Origin: a virus | Virus record (IMG/VR): IMGVR_UViG_3300011184_000002 | Coordinates: 1 to 23,688 of that record | Strand: one strand, 5' to 3' | Length of the DNA stretch: 23,688 nt | Notes under the pieces: model-generated | What the model was told of the DNA's origin: nothing | The model's input: the letters and a program-made list of their open reading frames with translations, nothing else | Database searches by the model: none | Shown here: positions 1 to 6,892 of the stretch, piece by piece | Layout: each line of letters opens with the position of its first letter | Position numbering within the stretch: position 1 is the first letter of the stretch | Made by a program: the position numbers and the translations under genes

Positions 1-9
1 CTAAAAAGA

Positions 10-240
10 ATGGGCTACATTAATGATACTGAGATAAAAAACATGATTGCAATGTTAGAATCTTCAGATCAAGAGAACCTACATATGGTTACTCTATCAA
101 TTAAAAGCTTTAGAGATCTAAGAGTTAAAGAACATGGTGAGTACAGTAAAGTAAACCAAGCCTATTGGAAGATTGCCAAGGACTATCCACATGAAATTCT
201 TAACCATGAGGTATTTATGCAAACAATGGCAGCTAAGTAA
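10..240 (+). CDS. Small SSDxEN-module protein (unknown function)
   Basis: A 76-residue, probably all-helical protein of unknown function. Residues 8-34 contain a motif of the form L/I-K-N-M/L-I-x-M-h-x-SSD-x-EN-h-x-h, which recurs in the genes at 8272-8673 and 11051-12346, so the three are probably related by duplication or domain shuffling. Here the motif reads SSDQEN (residues 18-23) and is followed by a helical stretch rich in charged and aromatic residues. The reading frame is open upstream to the window edge (CTA AAA AGA), but the motif starts about as close to this ATG as in the 8272 paralogue, so the ATG at 10 is a reasonable start. An A-rich leader precedes it. The stop overlaps the next start as TAATG, suggesting translational coupling. 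I cannot assign a role. Confidence 0.75.
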   Translation: MGYINDTEIKNMIAMLESSDQENLHMVTLSIKSFRDLRVKEHGEYSKVNQAYWKIAKDYPHEILNHEVFMQTMAAK

Positions 241-407
241 TGGCAAATGTAGTAGTAGAGCACATAGTAAAAGAAATAAGGATAGATAATAAGGACATAG
301 AAATAATGAGTCCCAAAATTATAGCTGGCTATGTGATGTATAAATACAAATGCAGTCCTTATTTAGCTAAACAAATTGCTAAAAAATTAACAGATGACAG
401 AAAATGA
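240..407 (+). CDS. Small basic protein, unknown
   Basis: A 55-residue reading frame whose ATG overlaps the stop of the preceding gene (TAATG) and whose end overlaps the start of the next gene by 14 bases. This is the spacing seen throughout the window and the main reason to believe it is real. The C-terminal half, from SPKIIAGYV through SPYLAKQIAKKL, is predicted helical and basic and could be a small DNA-contacting helix pair, but no family is recognised. Without this gene the interval 241-393 would be an unusually long non-coding gap for this genome. Existence fairly likely; function unknown. Confidence 0.55.
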   Translation: MANVVVEHIVKEIRIDNKDIEIMSPKIIAGYVMYKYKCSPYLAKQIAKKLTDDRK

Positions 408-654
408 TTTAATAGACCTTGGGTTTAATAAAGTAGAAATCAAAGATTCAGATAGCCAAAATGGTTATGATTATTATTATTATGTTTTAGATGTATTTAA
501 TAACTTAACACTTATGTCTAAAGAAAGCGATAGAGTAGAAAATGAAGAGGATTGGTCTGTAGTTAATTTAGATTGGCCAGAAAAGTTTAGACTTCATTCA
601 AAACTTGAACTGCTTGATTTTCTTGAAATTATAGGACATGAATCAAGAGCCTAA
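394..654 (+). CDS. Small acidic protein, unknown
   Basis: An 86-residue acidic protein, starting inside the end of the previous gene (14-base overlap). Visible features are a run of four tyrosines near residue 27, a DWSVVNLDW segment in the middle, and a C-terminal helix (KLELLDFLEIIG). The pattern of alternating hydrophobic residues around residues 25-45 suggests a small alpha/beta fold. I do not recognise the family. It sits in a cluster of small genes at the left edge and has no informative partner. Confidence 0.7.
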   Translation: MTENDLIDLGFNKVEIKDSDSQNGYDYYYYVLDVFNNLTLMSKESDRVENEEDWSVVNLDWPEKFRLHSKLELLDFLEIIGHESRA

Positions 655-679
655 TTTTTAACATTATAAACAACATTTT

Positions 680-1054
680 ATGTTTACTGTAAAATTAGTA
701 AAACAAGATGGTAAATTGGTTTATCCTGATGATAAATCAAAACTAAATTACCAGATATTTTTAGATAAGTTACCCGAAGGACAACAAGTTGAGATATTCA
801 TGGGGCTTACATCAGATGATGGTTCTGTAGCGCAATTAGCTAAAGTACATGCTTGTATAAGAGTACTAGCTAAAGAATCAGGATACACTTTTGATGAAAT
901 GAAAACTATTATAAAACAACAATCTGGTCTATGTTATGACGCAGGTGATGTTGAATACTGTAAGTCTTTTGCAGACTGTAGTAAAGATGAATTAGTACTA
1001 GCTATTGAAGCTTGTATACAAATTGGTAAAGAGTTTAATATTAATCTTGAGTAG
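680..1054 (+). CDS. NinB-like putative recombination protein
   Basis: A 124-residue protein whose second half resembles the NinB family of phage recombination proteins (lambda NinB/Orf group, which bind single-stranded DNA and assist RecF-pathway recombination). What is seen: a helix KVHACIRVLAKESGYTFDEMK (about residues 55-75, the family's conserved helix followed by a strand or turn), then a KSFADCSKDEL segment (95-105) leading into a long helix and a short terminal FNINL strand, the order expected at the NinB C-terminus. The first 40 residues are less typical. The resemblance is by pattern only, so a generic phage hypothetical is the alternative. Its last 14 bases overlap the end of the converging minus-strand gene. 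Position near uracil-DNA glycosylase and upstream of the Sak4-like gene fits a recombination role. Confidence 0.5.
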   Translation: MFTVKLVKQDGKLVYPDDKSKLNYQIFLDKLPEGQQVEIFMGLTSDDGSVAQLAKVHACIRVLAKESGYTFDEMKTIIKQQSGLCYDAGDVEYCKSFADCSKDELVLAIEACIQIGKEFNINLE

Positions 1055-1355
1055 GTTCTACAAAACCTTCATCCCCAGGTTCAAGAATAGTTTCTTCAGT
1101 AAATAAACCTTCTGTAGCAGCAACCCTTTCAATTTCTGCAATGATGTGAATTAATGTTTTAAAAGTTAATTCATATTCATTAAGAGGCGTATAGATTTCC
1201 TGGGTTATAGATTTTCTTAAAATCTCTTCTTTTTTAGCTTCATCTTTTTCTAGTGTGAATACATAGTAAAGTGAAGCTTTAATTAGATCATAAAAGTTCT
1301 TGCTGATTTCAATTTTGACAACAGCATCATCTTTTAGTTTTTTTACCTTGACCAT
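1041..1355 (-). CDS. Lone minus-strand small protein, unknown
   Basis: A 104-residue protein on the strand opposite its neighbours. It is believed real because the plus strand has no competing frame across 1055-1381, the start sits behind an A-rich leader, and the composition is protein-like: a basic start (VKVKKLKDD), a strand plus amphipathic helix (KIEISKNFYDLIKASLYYV), a lysine/glutamate helix, a helix FKTLIHIIAEIERVA, and an acidic proline-containing tail. It converges on the NinB-like gene with a 14-base tail-to-tail overlap and diverges from uracil-DNA glycosylase across 26 bases. Its strand matches the giant gene at 18702-23688, so it may belong to the late/virion programme rather than to the early genes. 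No family named with confidence. Confidence 0.7.
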   Translation of the reverse strand: MVKVKKLKDDAVVKIEISKNFYDLIKASLYYVFTLEKDEAKKEEILRKSITQEIYTPLNEYELTFKTLIHIIAEIERVAATEGLFTEETILEPGDEGFVEPTQD

Positions 1356-1372
1356 TGTATTATTCTTTTTAA

Positions 1373-1380
1373 CAAATATA
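1373..1380 (-). promoter_or_regulatory. Possible Bacteroidota-type -7 box for the minus-strand gene
   Basis: Read on the minus strand, these bases are TATATTTG, an exact match to the Bacteroidota housekeeping -7 consensus TAnnTTTG, 17 bases before the ATG of the 1041-1355 gene. No TTG-type -33 element lies at the usual 19-21 base distance (the nearest TTG triplets are 12 and 27 bases upstream), so this is a partial promoter match. It lies in the 26-base gap between two divergent starts. Confidence 0.3.
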
Positions 1381-1381
1381 C

Positions 1382-2089
1382 ATGATTATGAGCAATATAT
1401 TAGACTGCAATGATTATAAACAAAAAATATTTACTAAACTTGAACCTAGCGGTTGGGGTAGAGTTCTTAAACCTTTTATATTTAGTTTAGAATTTGAAAA
1501 AATTCTTACTGATTTATATAACTTATCTAATGATGGTAAAAGGTTTACTCCTGTATTAAAAGATGTCTTTAGAGCATTTGAGGAGTGTCCTTATGACGAG
1601 TTAAAAGTTGTAATGGTTGGACAAGACCCATATCCTACGTTAGGTGTAGCAGATGGAATTGCATTTAGTTGTAGCAAATCTGAGAAAGAACAACCTTCTT
1701 TGAGATTTATTCTTGATGAAGTACAAAAACTGTATCCTTTTTATGATAGACCATTAGATCTAAAAAGATGGTCTAATCAGGGTATACTTATGCTAAATAC
1801 AGCGCTTACAACTGAAGTGGGTAAGATTGGTAAACATTATGAAATATGGGCTCCATTTGTAGCTTATATTTTTGATTACCTTAAGAATTTTCATCCAGGA
1901 CTTGTATATGTATATATGGGTAAAAAATCTCAAGAGTGGGCAGACATGTGTGGAGAAAATTGTACTAAATTTATGGTTTCACATCCTGCAAGTGCTGCTT
2001 ATAATGGTAGCAAATGGGATTCTAAAGGTGTATTTCAAGAAGTACAAAGCACTGTTAAACATTTATATAACTATACAATTCATTGGTAA
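1382..2089 (+). CDS. ung: Uracil-DNA glycosylase, family 1
   Basis: Removes uracil from DNA by hydrolysing the N-glycosidic bond, starting base-excision repair. The protein has 235 residues, a normal length for family 1. The catalytic water-activating loop is visible as GQDPYP at residues 80-85 (catalytic Asp82; the canonical last residue is His, here Pro), followed by the ADGIAFS segment that lines the uracil pocket. The LMLNTALTTEVG segment (136-147) corresponds to the conserved LLLN..LTV region, and SHPASAAYN (200-208) is the His-containing minor-groove loop, changed from the usual HPSPLS. Two start codons are possible (ATG at 1382 and 1388). The stop overlaps the next start as TAATG. First gene of the plus-strand replication run, so it is likely co-expressed with helicase and recombination genes. 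Confidence 0.93.
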   Translation: MIMSNILDCNDYKQKIFTKLEPSGWGRVLKPFIFSLEFEKILTDLYNLSNDGKRFTPVLKDVFRAFEECPYDELKVVMVGQDPYPTLGVADGIAFSCSKSEKEQPSLRFILDEVQKLYPFYDRPLDLKRWSNQGILMLNTALTTEVGKIGKHYEIWAPFVAYIFDYLKNFHPGLVYVYMGKKSQEWADMCGENCTKFMVSHPASAAYNGSKWDSKGVFQEVQSTVKHLYNYTIHW

Positions 2090-2676
2090 TGCAAGAAGTA
2101 TTCAGTAAAATATTACAACAAAAACTTACACCTAATGGTATGTATGTTTTGTTTTGTATTAAAGAGAAAGTAAAATGCTCTGATTCTGTAAATTTTAACC
2201 TTGAAGTTTTAAAACTTAAATCAGGTAATTACTTAACTGAAGATTTGCAATTGTCCGATAATACTCTTAAATTTATAGAAGAAATTGAAGGTTACTTCAA
2301 GAAATCTAAGAAGAAAACATCTAAAAACCTTATGGGTGATGATTTTCTAGACAATATTAAAACTTATAATGAATGCTTTCCGGCAACTAAATTGCCAAGC
2401 GGTGTTTATGCAAGAGTTAATATAAAAAGTTTAGAAAATGCATTTAGATGGTTCTTTGAAACATTTGATTATTCATGGGAAACAGTAATTCAAGCCACTG
2501 AAAAATATGTAGAAGAGTATTCTATTAATAGATACAACTACATGCGTAACTCTCAGTACTTTGTTAGAAAGCAGAATACAGATAAAACCTGGGATTCTAC
2601 ACTAGCAACTTATTGTGATATGATTTCACAAGATGATTATGAAGCACCAGTTTTCTTTAAAGAAAAGATAGTATGA
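2089..2676 (+). CDS. Unknown replication-module protein, possible helicase loader
   Basis: A 195-residue protein beginning at the ATG overlapping the uracil-DNA glycosylase stop (TAATG); a TTG six bases upstream also opens the frame but is less likely. The first 50 residues (LTPNGMYVLFCIKEKV onwards) look like a small winged-helix domain. A lysine-rich linker (about 70-82, KKSKKKTSKN) follows, and then a helical C-terminal domain with conserved-looking aromatic residues (AFRWFFETFDYSW, YNYMRNSQYFVRK). A winged helix plus linker plus helical domain, encoded two genes before a DnaB-type helicase, resembles the DnaD/DnaT-like loader layout, but I see no diagnostic motif. Function is therefore inference; existence is well supported by coupling on both sides. 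Confidence 0.75.
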   Translation: MQEVFSKILQQKLTPNGMYVLFCIKEKVKCSDSVNFNLEVLKLKSGNYLTEDLQLSDNTLKFIEEIEGYFKKSKKKTSKNLMGDDFLDNIKTYNECFPATKLPSGVYARVNIKSLENAFRWFFETFDYSWETVIQATEKYVEEYSINRYNYMRNSQYFVRKQNTDKTWDSTLATYCDMISQDDYEAPVFFKEKIV

Positions 2677-2843
2677 TTAGATTTAAATTATTTTTAGTTG
2701 CTGCAATAGGAACTCTTGTTTCCTGGTTGTTTATAAAGACTCTACTTATTGAAGTGTCTTTAATTCAATTTTTAGCAATTGAATTAATAGTGGGTTTATC
2801 TCACTACATCTATAATGATGTAAAAAGTAAGTTAACAACTTAA
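2673..2843 (+). CDS. Small two-helix membrane peptide
   Basis: A 56-residue frame starting by ATGA overlap with the previous gene and ending 9 bases before the helicase start. After a short basic start (MIRFK) there is a hydrophobic segment (residues 6-22, LFLVAAIGTLVSWLF) and, after a short break, a second (about 27-44, IEVSLIQFLAIELIVG), then a polar tail NDVKSKLTT. This predicts two membrane-spanning helices with a short connecting turn. No family is recognised. A membrane peptide inside a replication operon could anchor replication, act as a superinfection or lysis accessory, or be unrelated; nothing in the sequence decides. Confidence 0.6.
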   Translation: MIRFKLFLVAAIGTLVSWLFIKTLLIEVSLIQFLAIELIVGLSHYIYNDVKSKLTT

Positions 2844-2852
2844 TCCAAATGT

Positions 2853-3848
2853 ATGGCAGATTTATTTAACGGTGCCCGGGCTCTGAAGCCTGTGAGTGAA
2901 AGAGACGCTCTTAGAAAAGCCCTTCTTAAGATGAAGGCTAGAAGATCTGGTGAGCTAAAGTCACTTAAAAGTTCATGGCCCAAATTTAATGATGCCTTCT
3001 GTGATGGATTGGAATGGAGAACTATCACCGTAGTAGGTGCTAGGCCTGGCACAGGTAAGACTTTATTTATGGAACAGTTAATTTCTGATATTATTCAGGA
3101 GAATCAAGACCATAAGTTTAGAGTACTTAAGTTCCAGTTTGAAATGCTTGATGAGACCAATGGTATCAGAAAGCTGAGTCTGAATACTGCTTCTGATTAC
3201 AATACATTAATGAGCAAGGGTGAGCCCGTGGATAAGGATCTATATGCAAAATGTGTTCAGTATTATGAGGAAACTGCTAATACTGATGTCATAGATGTAG
3301 TATATGATCCGTGTACTGTGGATGAGATGTGTGCAACTATACATTATTATATGGAAGCTCACAAAGATGAAGATGGGAACTACACAAATGCTCTGGTTAC
3401 TATTGACCACTCCGCTTTACTTAAAGTAGGGAAAGGTCAGAGAGATAAGTTTGAAGTATTATATGCATTAGGGGAAGCTCTAACATATATGAAGAAACAT
3501 TATCCTGTGGCATTTCTTGTTTTAAGTCAGTTGAATAGGAATATAGATAATCCAGACAGATCCAAAGATGGTGACTATGGGAATTATGTATTAGATTCTG
3601 ATTTATTTGGAGCAGATGCTCTATTACAACATGCTGATGTAGTACTTGGTATTAACAAACCTTCTATCAGAAAGATTAGGTTCTATGGTCCTGAAAGATT
3701 TATAGTGAATGATGAAGATTTACTTGCATTTCACTTCTTAAAGTCTAGGAACGGAACAACTAGGTTAAGCTTCTTTAAGCTAGATAGGGGTAACATGAGG
3801 ATAATTGAAATAGAAACACCTCCGCAAGCAACAAAAATTAAATTATAA
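2853..3848 (+). CDS. DnaB-like replicative helicase (SF4, RecA fold)
   Basis: Ring-forming ATP-driven helicase that unwinds the phage replication fork. The 331 residues correspond to the C-terminal RecA-like domain of DnaB; the usual N-terminal primase-binding domain is absent or reduced to about 50 helical residues. Visible motifs in order: Walker A GARPGTGKT (62-70), catalytic glutamate region FQFEM (94-98), Walker B LVTIDHS (181-187), the LSQLNR motif (224-229), a HADVVLG segment (260-266) and the basic KSRNGTT motif (297-303) that normally supplies the arginine finger. The start at 2853 is followed by a helical stretch rich in Arg and Lys. Primase is encoded 2 kb downstream, so the two replisome parts are in the same block but not adjacent. 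Confidence 0.9.
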   Translation: MADLFNGARALKPVSERDALRKALLKMKARRSGELKSLKSSWPKFNDAFCDGLEWRTITVVGARPGTGKTLFMEQLISDIIQENQDHKFRVLKFQFEMLDETNGIRKLSLNTASDYNTLMSKGEPVDKDLYAKCVQYYEETANTDVIDVVYDPCTVDEMCATIHYYMEAHKDEDGNYTNALVTIDHSALLKVGKGQRDKFEVLYALGEALTYMKKHYPVAFLVLSQLNRNIDNPDRSKDGDYGNYVLDSDLFGADALLQHADVVLGINKPSIRKIRFYGPERFIVNDEDLLAFHFLKSRNGTTRLSFFKLDRGNMRIIEIETPPQATKIKL

Positions 3849-3850
3849 TT

Positions 3851-4435
3851 ATGACAAGAAAAGAAAAAGAAAAAGAGTTCTTTGCTTATCACATGGATAA
3901 GTTTAGAAAAGCTGAAATCTCTAATCCATTCTTTACTCTGAAGACTGCGTTCTTTCAGAAGGGTAAATATGGTAGACAAGTTCAGCTGTTTGAAGGAGAG
4001 TTAAAAAGAGGTGAAGATATCTTTATTGAATTTATTGATGTTAACAGAGATGTTAACGGTAAAGAAATTGGGATTGAATCAGCTTTTGAAGAAAGACCTC
4101 TATTCAAGTACAAAAGCAATCCTTACTTTGCTGAAGAATATGATGTAAAGGAAGGTACAAACTCTATGGGAGAAAACTATTTTGCTTATACAATTCCATT
4201 GTCTGAGTTAATGGTAATTATGCCGGACGGTTCTGAGATTACTTATAATCTTTATGAGAAAAGAAAAGCTGAAGCTCCTAAAGAGCAAATAAGCCTTTCT
4301 GTATTTCCTGACTTTGAAGATGAATTTGTTCCAAAGCTTAAAGATGTAAGCTTAGATGCTGAGGATTCAGTTTCTGATATTCTTTTAAGAATTGCTAAAG
4401 ATTTTGAAAAACTAGCACAAACACTAAAAGCATGA
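3851..4435 (+). CDS. Unknown protein between helicase and Sak4-like gene
   Basis: A 194-residue protein of unknown function. The first 130 residues have alternating charged and hydrophobic residues typical of a beta-rich fold (QVQLFEGELKRGEDIFIEF, YFAYTIPLSELMVIMPDGS), followed by a basic stretch, a flexible acidic segment (FPDFEDEFVPKL) and a C-terminal amphipathic helix (ILLRIAKDFEKLAQTL). It lies 2 bases after the helicase stop, and its stop overlaps the Sak4-like start (ATGA), so it is co-translated with both. A role in replication or recombination is an inference from position only. Two loose clamp-binding-like pentads are present (QVQLF at 43-47 and QISLSVF at 146-152). Confidence 0.8.
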   Translation: MTRKEKEKEFFAYHMDKFRKAEISNPFFTLKTAFFQKGKYGRQVQLFEGELKRGEDIFIEFIDVNRDVNGKEIGIESAFEERPLFKYKSNPYFAEEYDVKEGTNSMGENYFAYTIPLSELMVIMPDGSEITYNLYEKRKAEAPKEQISLSVFPDFEDEFVPKLKDVSLDAEDSVSDILLRIAKDFEKLAQTLKA

Positions 4436-5154
4436 GTATAGTACTTCCAACTACAAAAGTAAAGGCTGAGAGAGTTAATCCAAAAAGATTAATTATCTAT
4501 TCTAAGCCAAAGACAGGTAAAACAACAGCATTTGCTGGTCTAGAGAATAATCTTCTTATAGATTTAGAAAATGGTGCTGATTATGTAGAAGCTCTTAAAG
4601 TAAAAATTACAAGCCTTCAAGAACTACTTGATGCTGGTAAAGCTATTAAAGCTGCAGGCAATCCGTATAAGTATCTTACTATAGATACTGTAACTGCATT
4701 AGAGGATATGGTGATGCCTTTAGCCATCAAGCTATACCGTAACACCAGCATGGGTAAGAACTATGATGGGGACAATGTATTGTCTTTAGCAAATGGTGCA
4801 GGTTACTTATATTTAAGACAAGCTTTCTTTCAAGTTTTAGATTTTATTGATACTTTAGCTCCCCACATTATTTTGTCTGGCCACATCAAGGACAAACAAG
4901 TTGATGACAAGGGAGAGATGGTTCTTGCAGCAAATATAGATTTGACTGGTAAGATTAAATCTTTAATCTGCGCTAATGCAGATGCAATTGGTTATATGTA
5001 CAGAAAGGGTAACAAAACTATTTTGTCATTCAAGACAAATGAAGAAGTTACTTGTGGTGCAAGACCAGAACATCTAAGAAATGAAGAGATAGTAGTTACA
5101 GAGATGAATGAACAAGGAGAACTTGAGTTCCACTGGGACAAAGTATTTATTTAA
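4432..5154 (+). CDS. Sak4-like RecA-fold ATPase (single-strand annealing/recombinase family)
   Basis: A 240-residue P-loop protein of the phage nucleotide-binding group that includes Sak4, a RAD51-like core protein promoting single-strand annealing. Seen: P-loop SKPKTGKTT (24-32) just after the first strand (RLIIY), LLIDLENGADYV (41-52), Walker B YLTIDTVTAL (81-90), and a late ILSGHIKDK segment that matches the motif-3 position, then a short C-terminal beta region. The first Gly of the canonical GxxxxGKT P-loop is Ser here. Family knowledge: Sak4 proteins are often encoded beside a single-strand-binding protein that stimulates them, and that arrangement is found here. Coupled to the upstream gene by ATGA. 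Confidence 0.8.
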   Translation: MSIVLPTTKVKAERVNPKRLIIYSKPKTGKTTAFAGLENNLLIDLENGADYVEALKVKITSLQELLDAGKAIKAAGNPYKYLTIDTVTALEDMVMPLAIKLYRNTSMGKNYDGDNVLSLANGAGYLYLRQAFFQVLDFIDTLAPHIILSGHIKDKQVDDKGEMVLAANIDLTGKIKSLICANADAIGYMYRKGNKTILSFKTNEEVTCGARPEHLRNEEIVVTEMNEQGELEFHWDKVFI

Positions 5155-5173
5155 TTATTAAAAACAAAAGAAA

Positions 5174-5857
5174 ATGGCATTAAGCACAACTGATTTGGGC
5201 ACAGCAGGCTCAGGACTACCAAAGACAATTACACCAGGTAATCATGTATTAAAGATTAATAGCATTGAACTTGAAGAATTCAAGTTTATTCCTGGAGCAT
5301 ATCATCTTATGTTACATGTAGAAACTGCACCTATTGAAGGTTTTGAAGGTTTTATGATTGACAAAGATGATGAGAGCAAAGGAAGATACCAGGGTCAAAT
5401 TGGTAGAGTTAAAGCAAGTCAATATGCATTTGCTGATGGTGAAACTAAGACTGGTATTAAGATTCAGAGAGATAGATCTATCTTGATCTTCTTAAGAACT
5501 CTTGCTCATACATTACAACTTGATTCTTGGTTTGTTGAACAAGATGGTAAACATGAGACTATTGAAGACTTTGTTAAAGAATTCAGTAAAACTGCAGACT
5601 TTAGAGAAAAGTATCTTGAGTTTTGTGTTGCTGGTAAAGAATATGAGGGTAAAACAGGTTATACTAACTATGACATGTGGTTACCAAAAGCAGAAGGAAA
5701 GAAGTATGCATTTGGTGCTGAACAAGATGATGTAGTCATTGTATATAATGAAACTAAACATCTTAAGAAATTAGAAGTTAAAGAAGTTAAATCTTTTGGT
5801 GATGAGGATGATGTATTTCATAAACCAAAGACATCTTCTGATTTTAGCTTAGACTAA
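5174..5857 (+). CDS. Probable single-stranded-DNA-binding protein
   Basis: A 227-residue protein directly after the Sak4-like gene. A beta-rich body with strands HVLKINSIELEEF and YHLMLHVETAP and several aromatic residues (residues 24-50), then IGRVKASQYAF and YEGKTGYTNYDMWLPKA (157-173), fits an OB-fold-type DNA-binding protein. The end is acidic and carries a short hydrophobic/acidic tip (GDEDDVF then SSDFSLD), the type of tail that SSB proteins use to recruit partners. No sequence signature proves the fold; the call rests on layout, tail and the Sak4-SSB gene pairing known in other phages. It is last in its transcription unit, 17 bases before a strong terminator hairpin. Confidence 0.6.
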   Translation: MALSTTDLGTAGSGLPKTITPGNHVLKINSIELEEFKFIPGAYHLMLHVETAPIEGFEGFMIDKDDESKGRYQGQIGRVKASQYAFADGETKTGIKIQRDRSILIFLRTLAHTLQLDSWFVEQDGKHETIEDFVKEFSKTADFREKYLEFCVAGKEYEGKTGYTNYDMWLPKAEGKKYAFGAEQDDVVIVYNETKHLKKLEVKEVKSFGDEDDVFHKPKTSSDFSLD

Positions 5858-5874
5858 TAACTACTCTTATAATG

Positions 5875-5910
5875 AGGGAGTTCAGTCTTGGGCTCCCTTT
5901 TTATTTTATT
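5875..5910 (+). terminator. Rho-independent terminator after SSB-like gene
   Basis: A 9-base-pair stem (AGGGAGTTC pairing with GGGCTCCCT, including two G-T wobbles) with a six-base loop AGTCTT, followed by a T-rich tail TTTTTATTTTATT. It closes the first replication run. The hairpin also contains a TTG (5888) that opens the primase frame but is an unlikely start. Confidence 0.85.
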
Positions 5911-5914
5911 GGCT

Positions 5915-6892
5915 ATGATTTCAACTAAGAACTTAGTATCTGATTTACAGGATGTACCCAGAGAATGGGTATTTGAATACTATTTAAACTTAAAAGAGAA
6001 ACTTATTGGTCAAGACATAAAGATGCTTTCCGCATTTAATGTAAAGGACAAAGTTCCAAGCATGTTTATATACCGCAATGGGGATCACTACAAGTTTAAA
6101 GATTTCTCTTCTGGCTTTCAAGGTGATCAAATTGAACTTGTTAAATGTTTATTTAACTATGATACAAGATTCAAAGCAGTTAATAGAATACTAACTGACT
6201 ATCAGGAATATCTTAAGTATAATGCACCTGCAGAAAGAGGACCAATTCAATTTCATGATAAGTTCAAGGTAACAGATTACCAAATGAGACACTGGAATTC
6301 CCAAGACTCTAAGTTTTGGATGAGTTTTAAGATTTCTTCAACTGTGTTGGAGAGATATAATGTTGTCCCATTGGAGTTCTTTACTATGGAAAAGACTGCT
6401 ATTGATGGTACTATAGTATCTTATAGGTTTACAAGATCTTATGTTTATGGTTATTTTAGACAGGACGGTGAATTGTATAAGATTTATATGCCTAAAGTCC
6501 CAGAGAAGAAGTTCATTAAGATCCAGAACTATACACAAGGTATGGATCAACTGCAATATGATTCTAAGTATTTACTAATTGTTTCTTCACTTAAAGATCT
6601 TATGTCTTTTAAGAAGCTTGGTATTGGTAACATAGAATGTATTGCTCCGGACAGTGAGAATACAATGATTGGAGAATCTGTTATAAATAAACTTAGAGAG
6701 AAGTATGCTAAGATAATTGTACTGTTTGATAATGATGAGCCTGGCATTAAAGCTGCTCAGAGATATCAGGATAAGTACAATATTCCATATGTATTACTTG
6801 ACATGTCTAAGGATTTATCAGACTCTGTCAGAGATCATGGTATTGAACCTGTGAGAGATAAGTTATTATCTTTACTAAAACAGATAGTATGA
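5915..6892 (+). CDS. DnaG-like TOPRIM DNA primase, zinc-less
   Basis: Synthesises RNA primers for replication. I start it at ATG 5915 (325 residues); the upstream TTG at 5888 lies inside a terminator stem. The N-terminal part (residues 48-71) keeps the outline of a DnaG zinc domain (PSMFIYRNGDHY, then KDFSSGFQGDQIELV) but has no metal-binding Cys/His set. The TOPRIM domain follows: LLIVSSLKDLMSF (220-232), where the usual Glu of motif 1 is replaced by Ser; then IVLFDNDEPGIKA (268-280) with the DxD pair at 272/274; and KDLSDSV (299-305). No helicase-binding C-terminal domain is visible. Its stop overlaps the next start by ATGA. Confidence 0.85.
   Translation: MISTKNLVSDLQDVPREWVFEYYLNLKEKLIGQDIKMLSAFNVKDKVPSMFIYRNGDHYKFKDFSSGFQGDQIELVKCLFNYDTRFKAVNRILTDYQEYLKYNAPAERGPIQFHDKFKVTDYQMRHWNSQDSKFWMSFKISSTVLERYNVVPLEFFTMEKTAIDGTIVSYRFTRSYVYGYFRQDGELYKIYMPKVPEKKFIKIQNYTQGMDQLQYDSKYLLIVSSLKDLMSFKKLGIGNIECIAPDSENTMIGESVINKLREKYAKIIVLFDNDEPGIKAAQRYQDKYNIPYVLLDMSKDLSDSVRDHGIEPVRDKLLSLLKQIV

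Noticed and set aside
2840-3052. Minus-strand frame of 70 residues over the helicase start
   Set aside because: Fully overlaps the helicase P-loop region, composition is Leu/Ser/Arg rich without protein-like pattern, and no leader supports it.
5888-5914. TTG start for the primase adding nine residues
   Set aside because: It lies within the stem of a strong terminator; ATG 5915 follows the T tail and gives a normal primase start.
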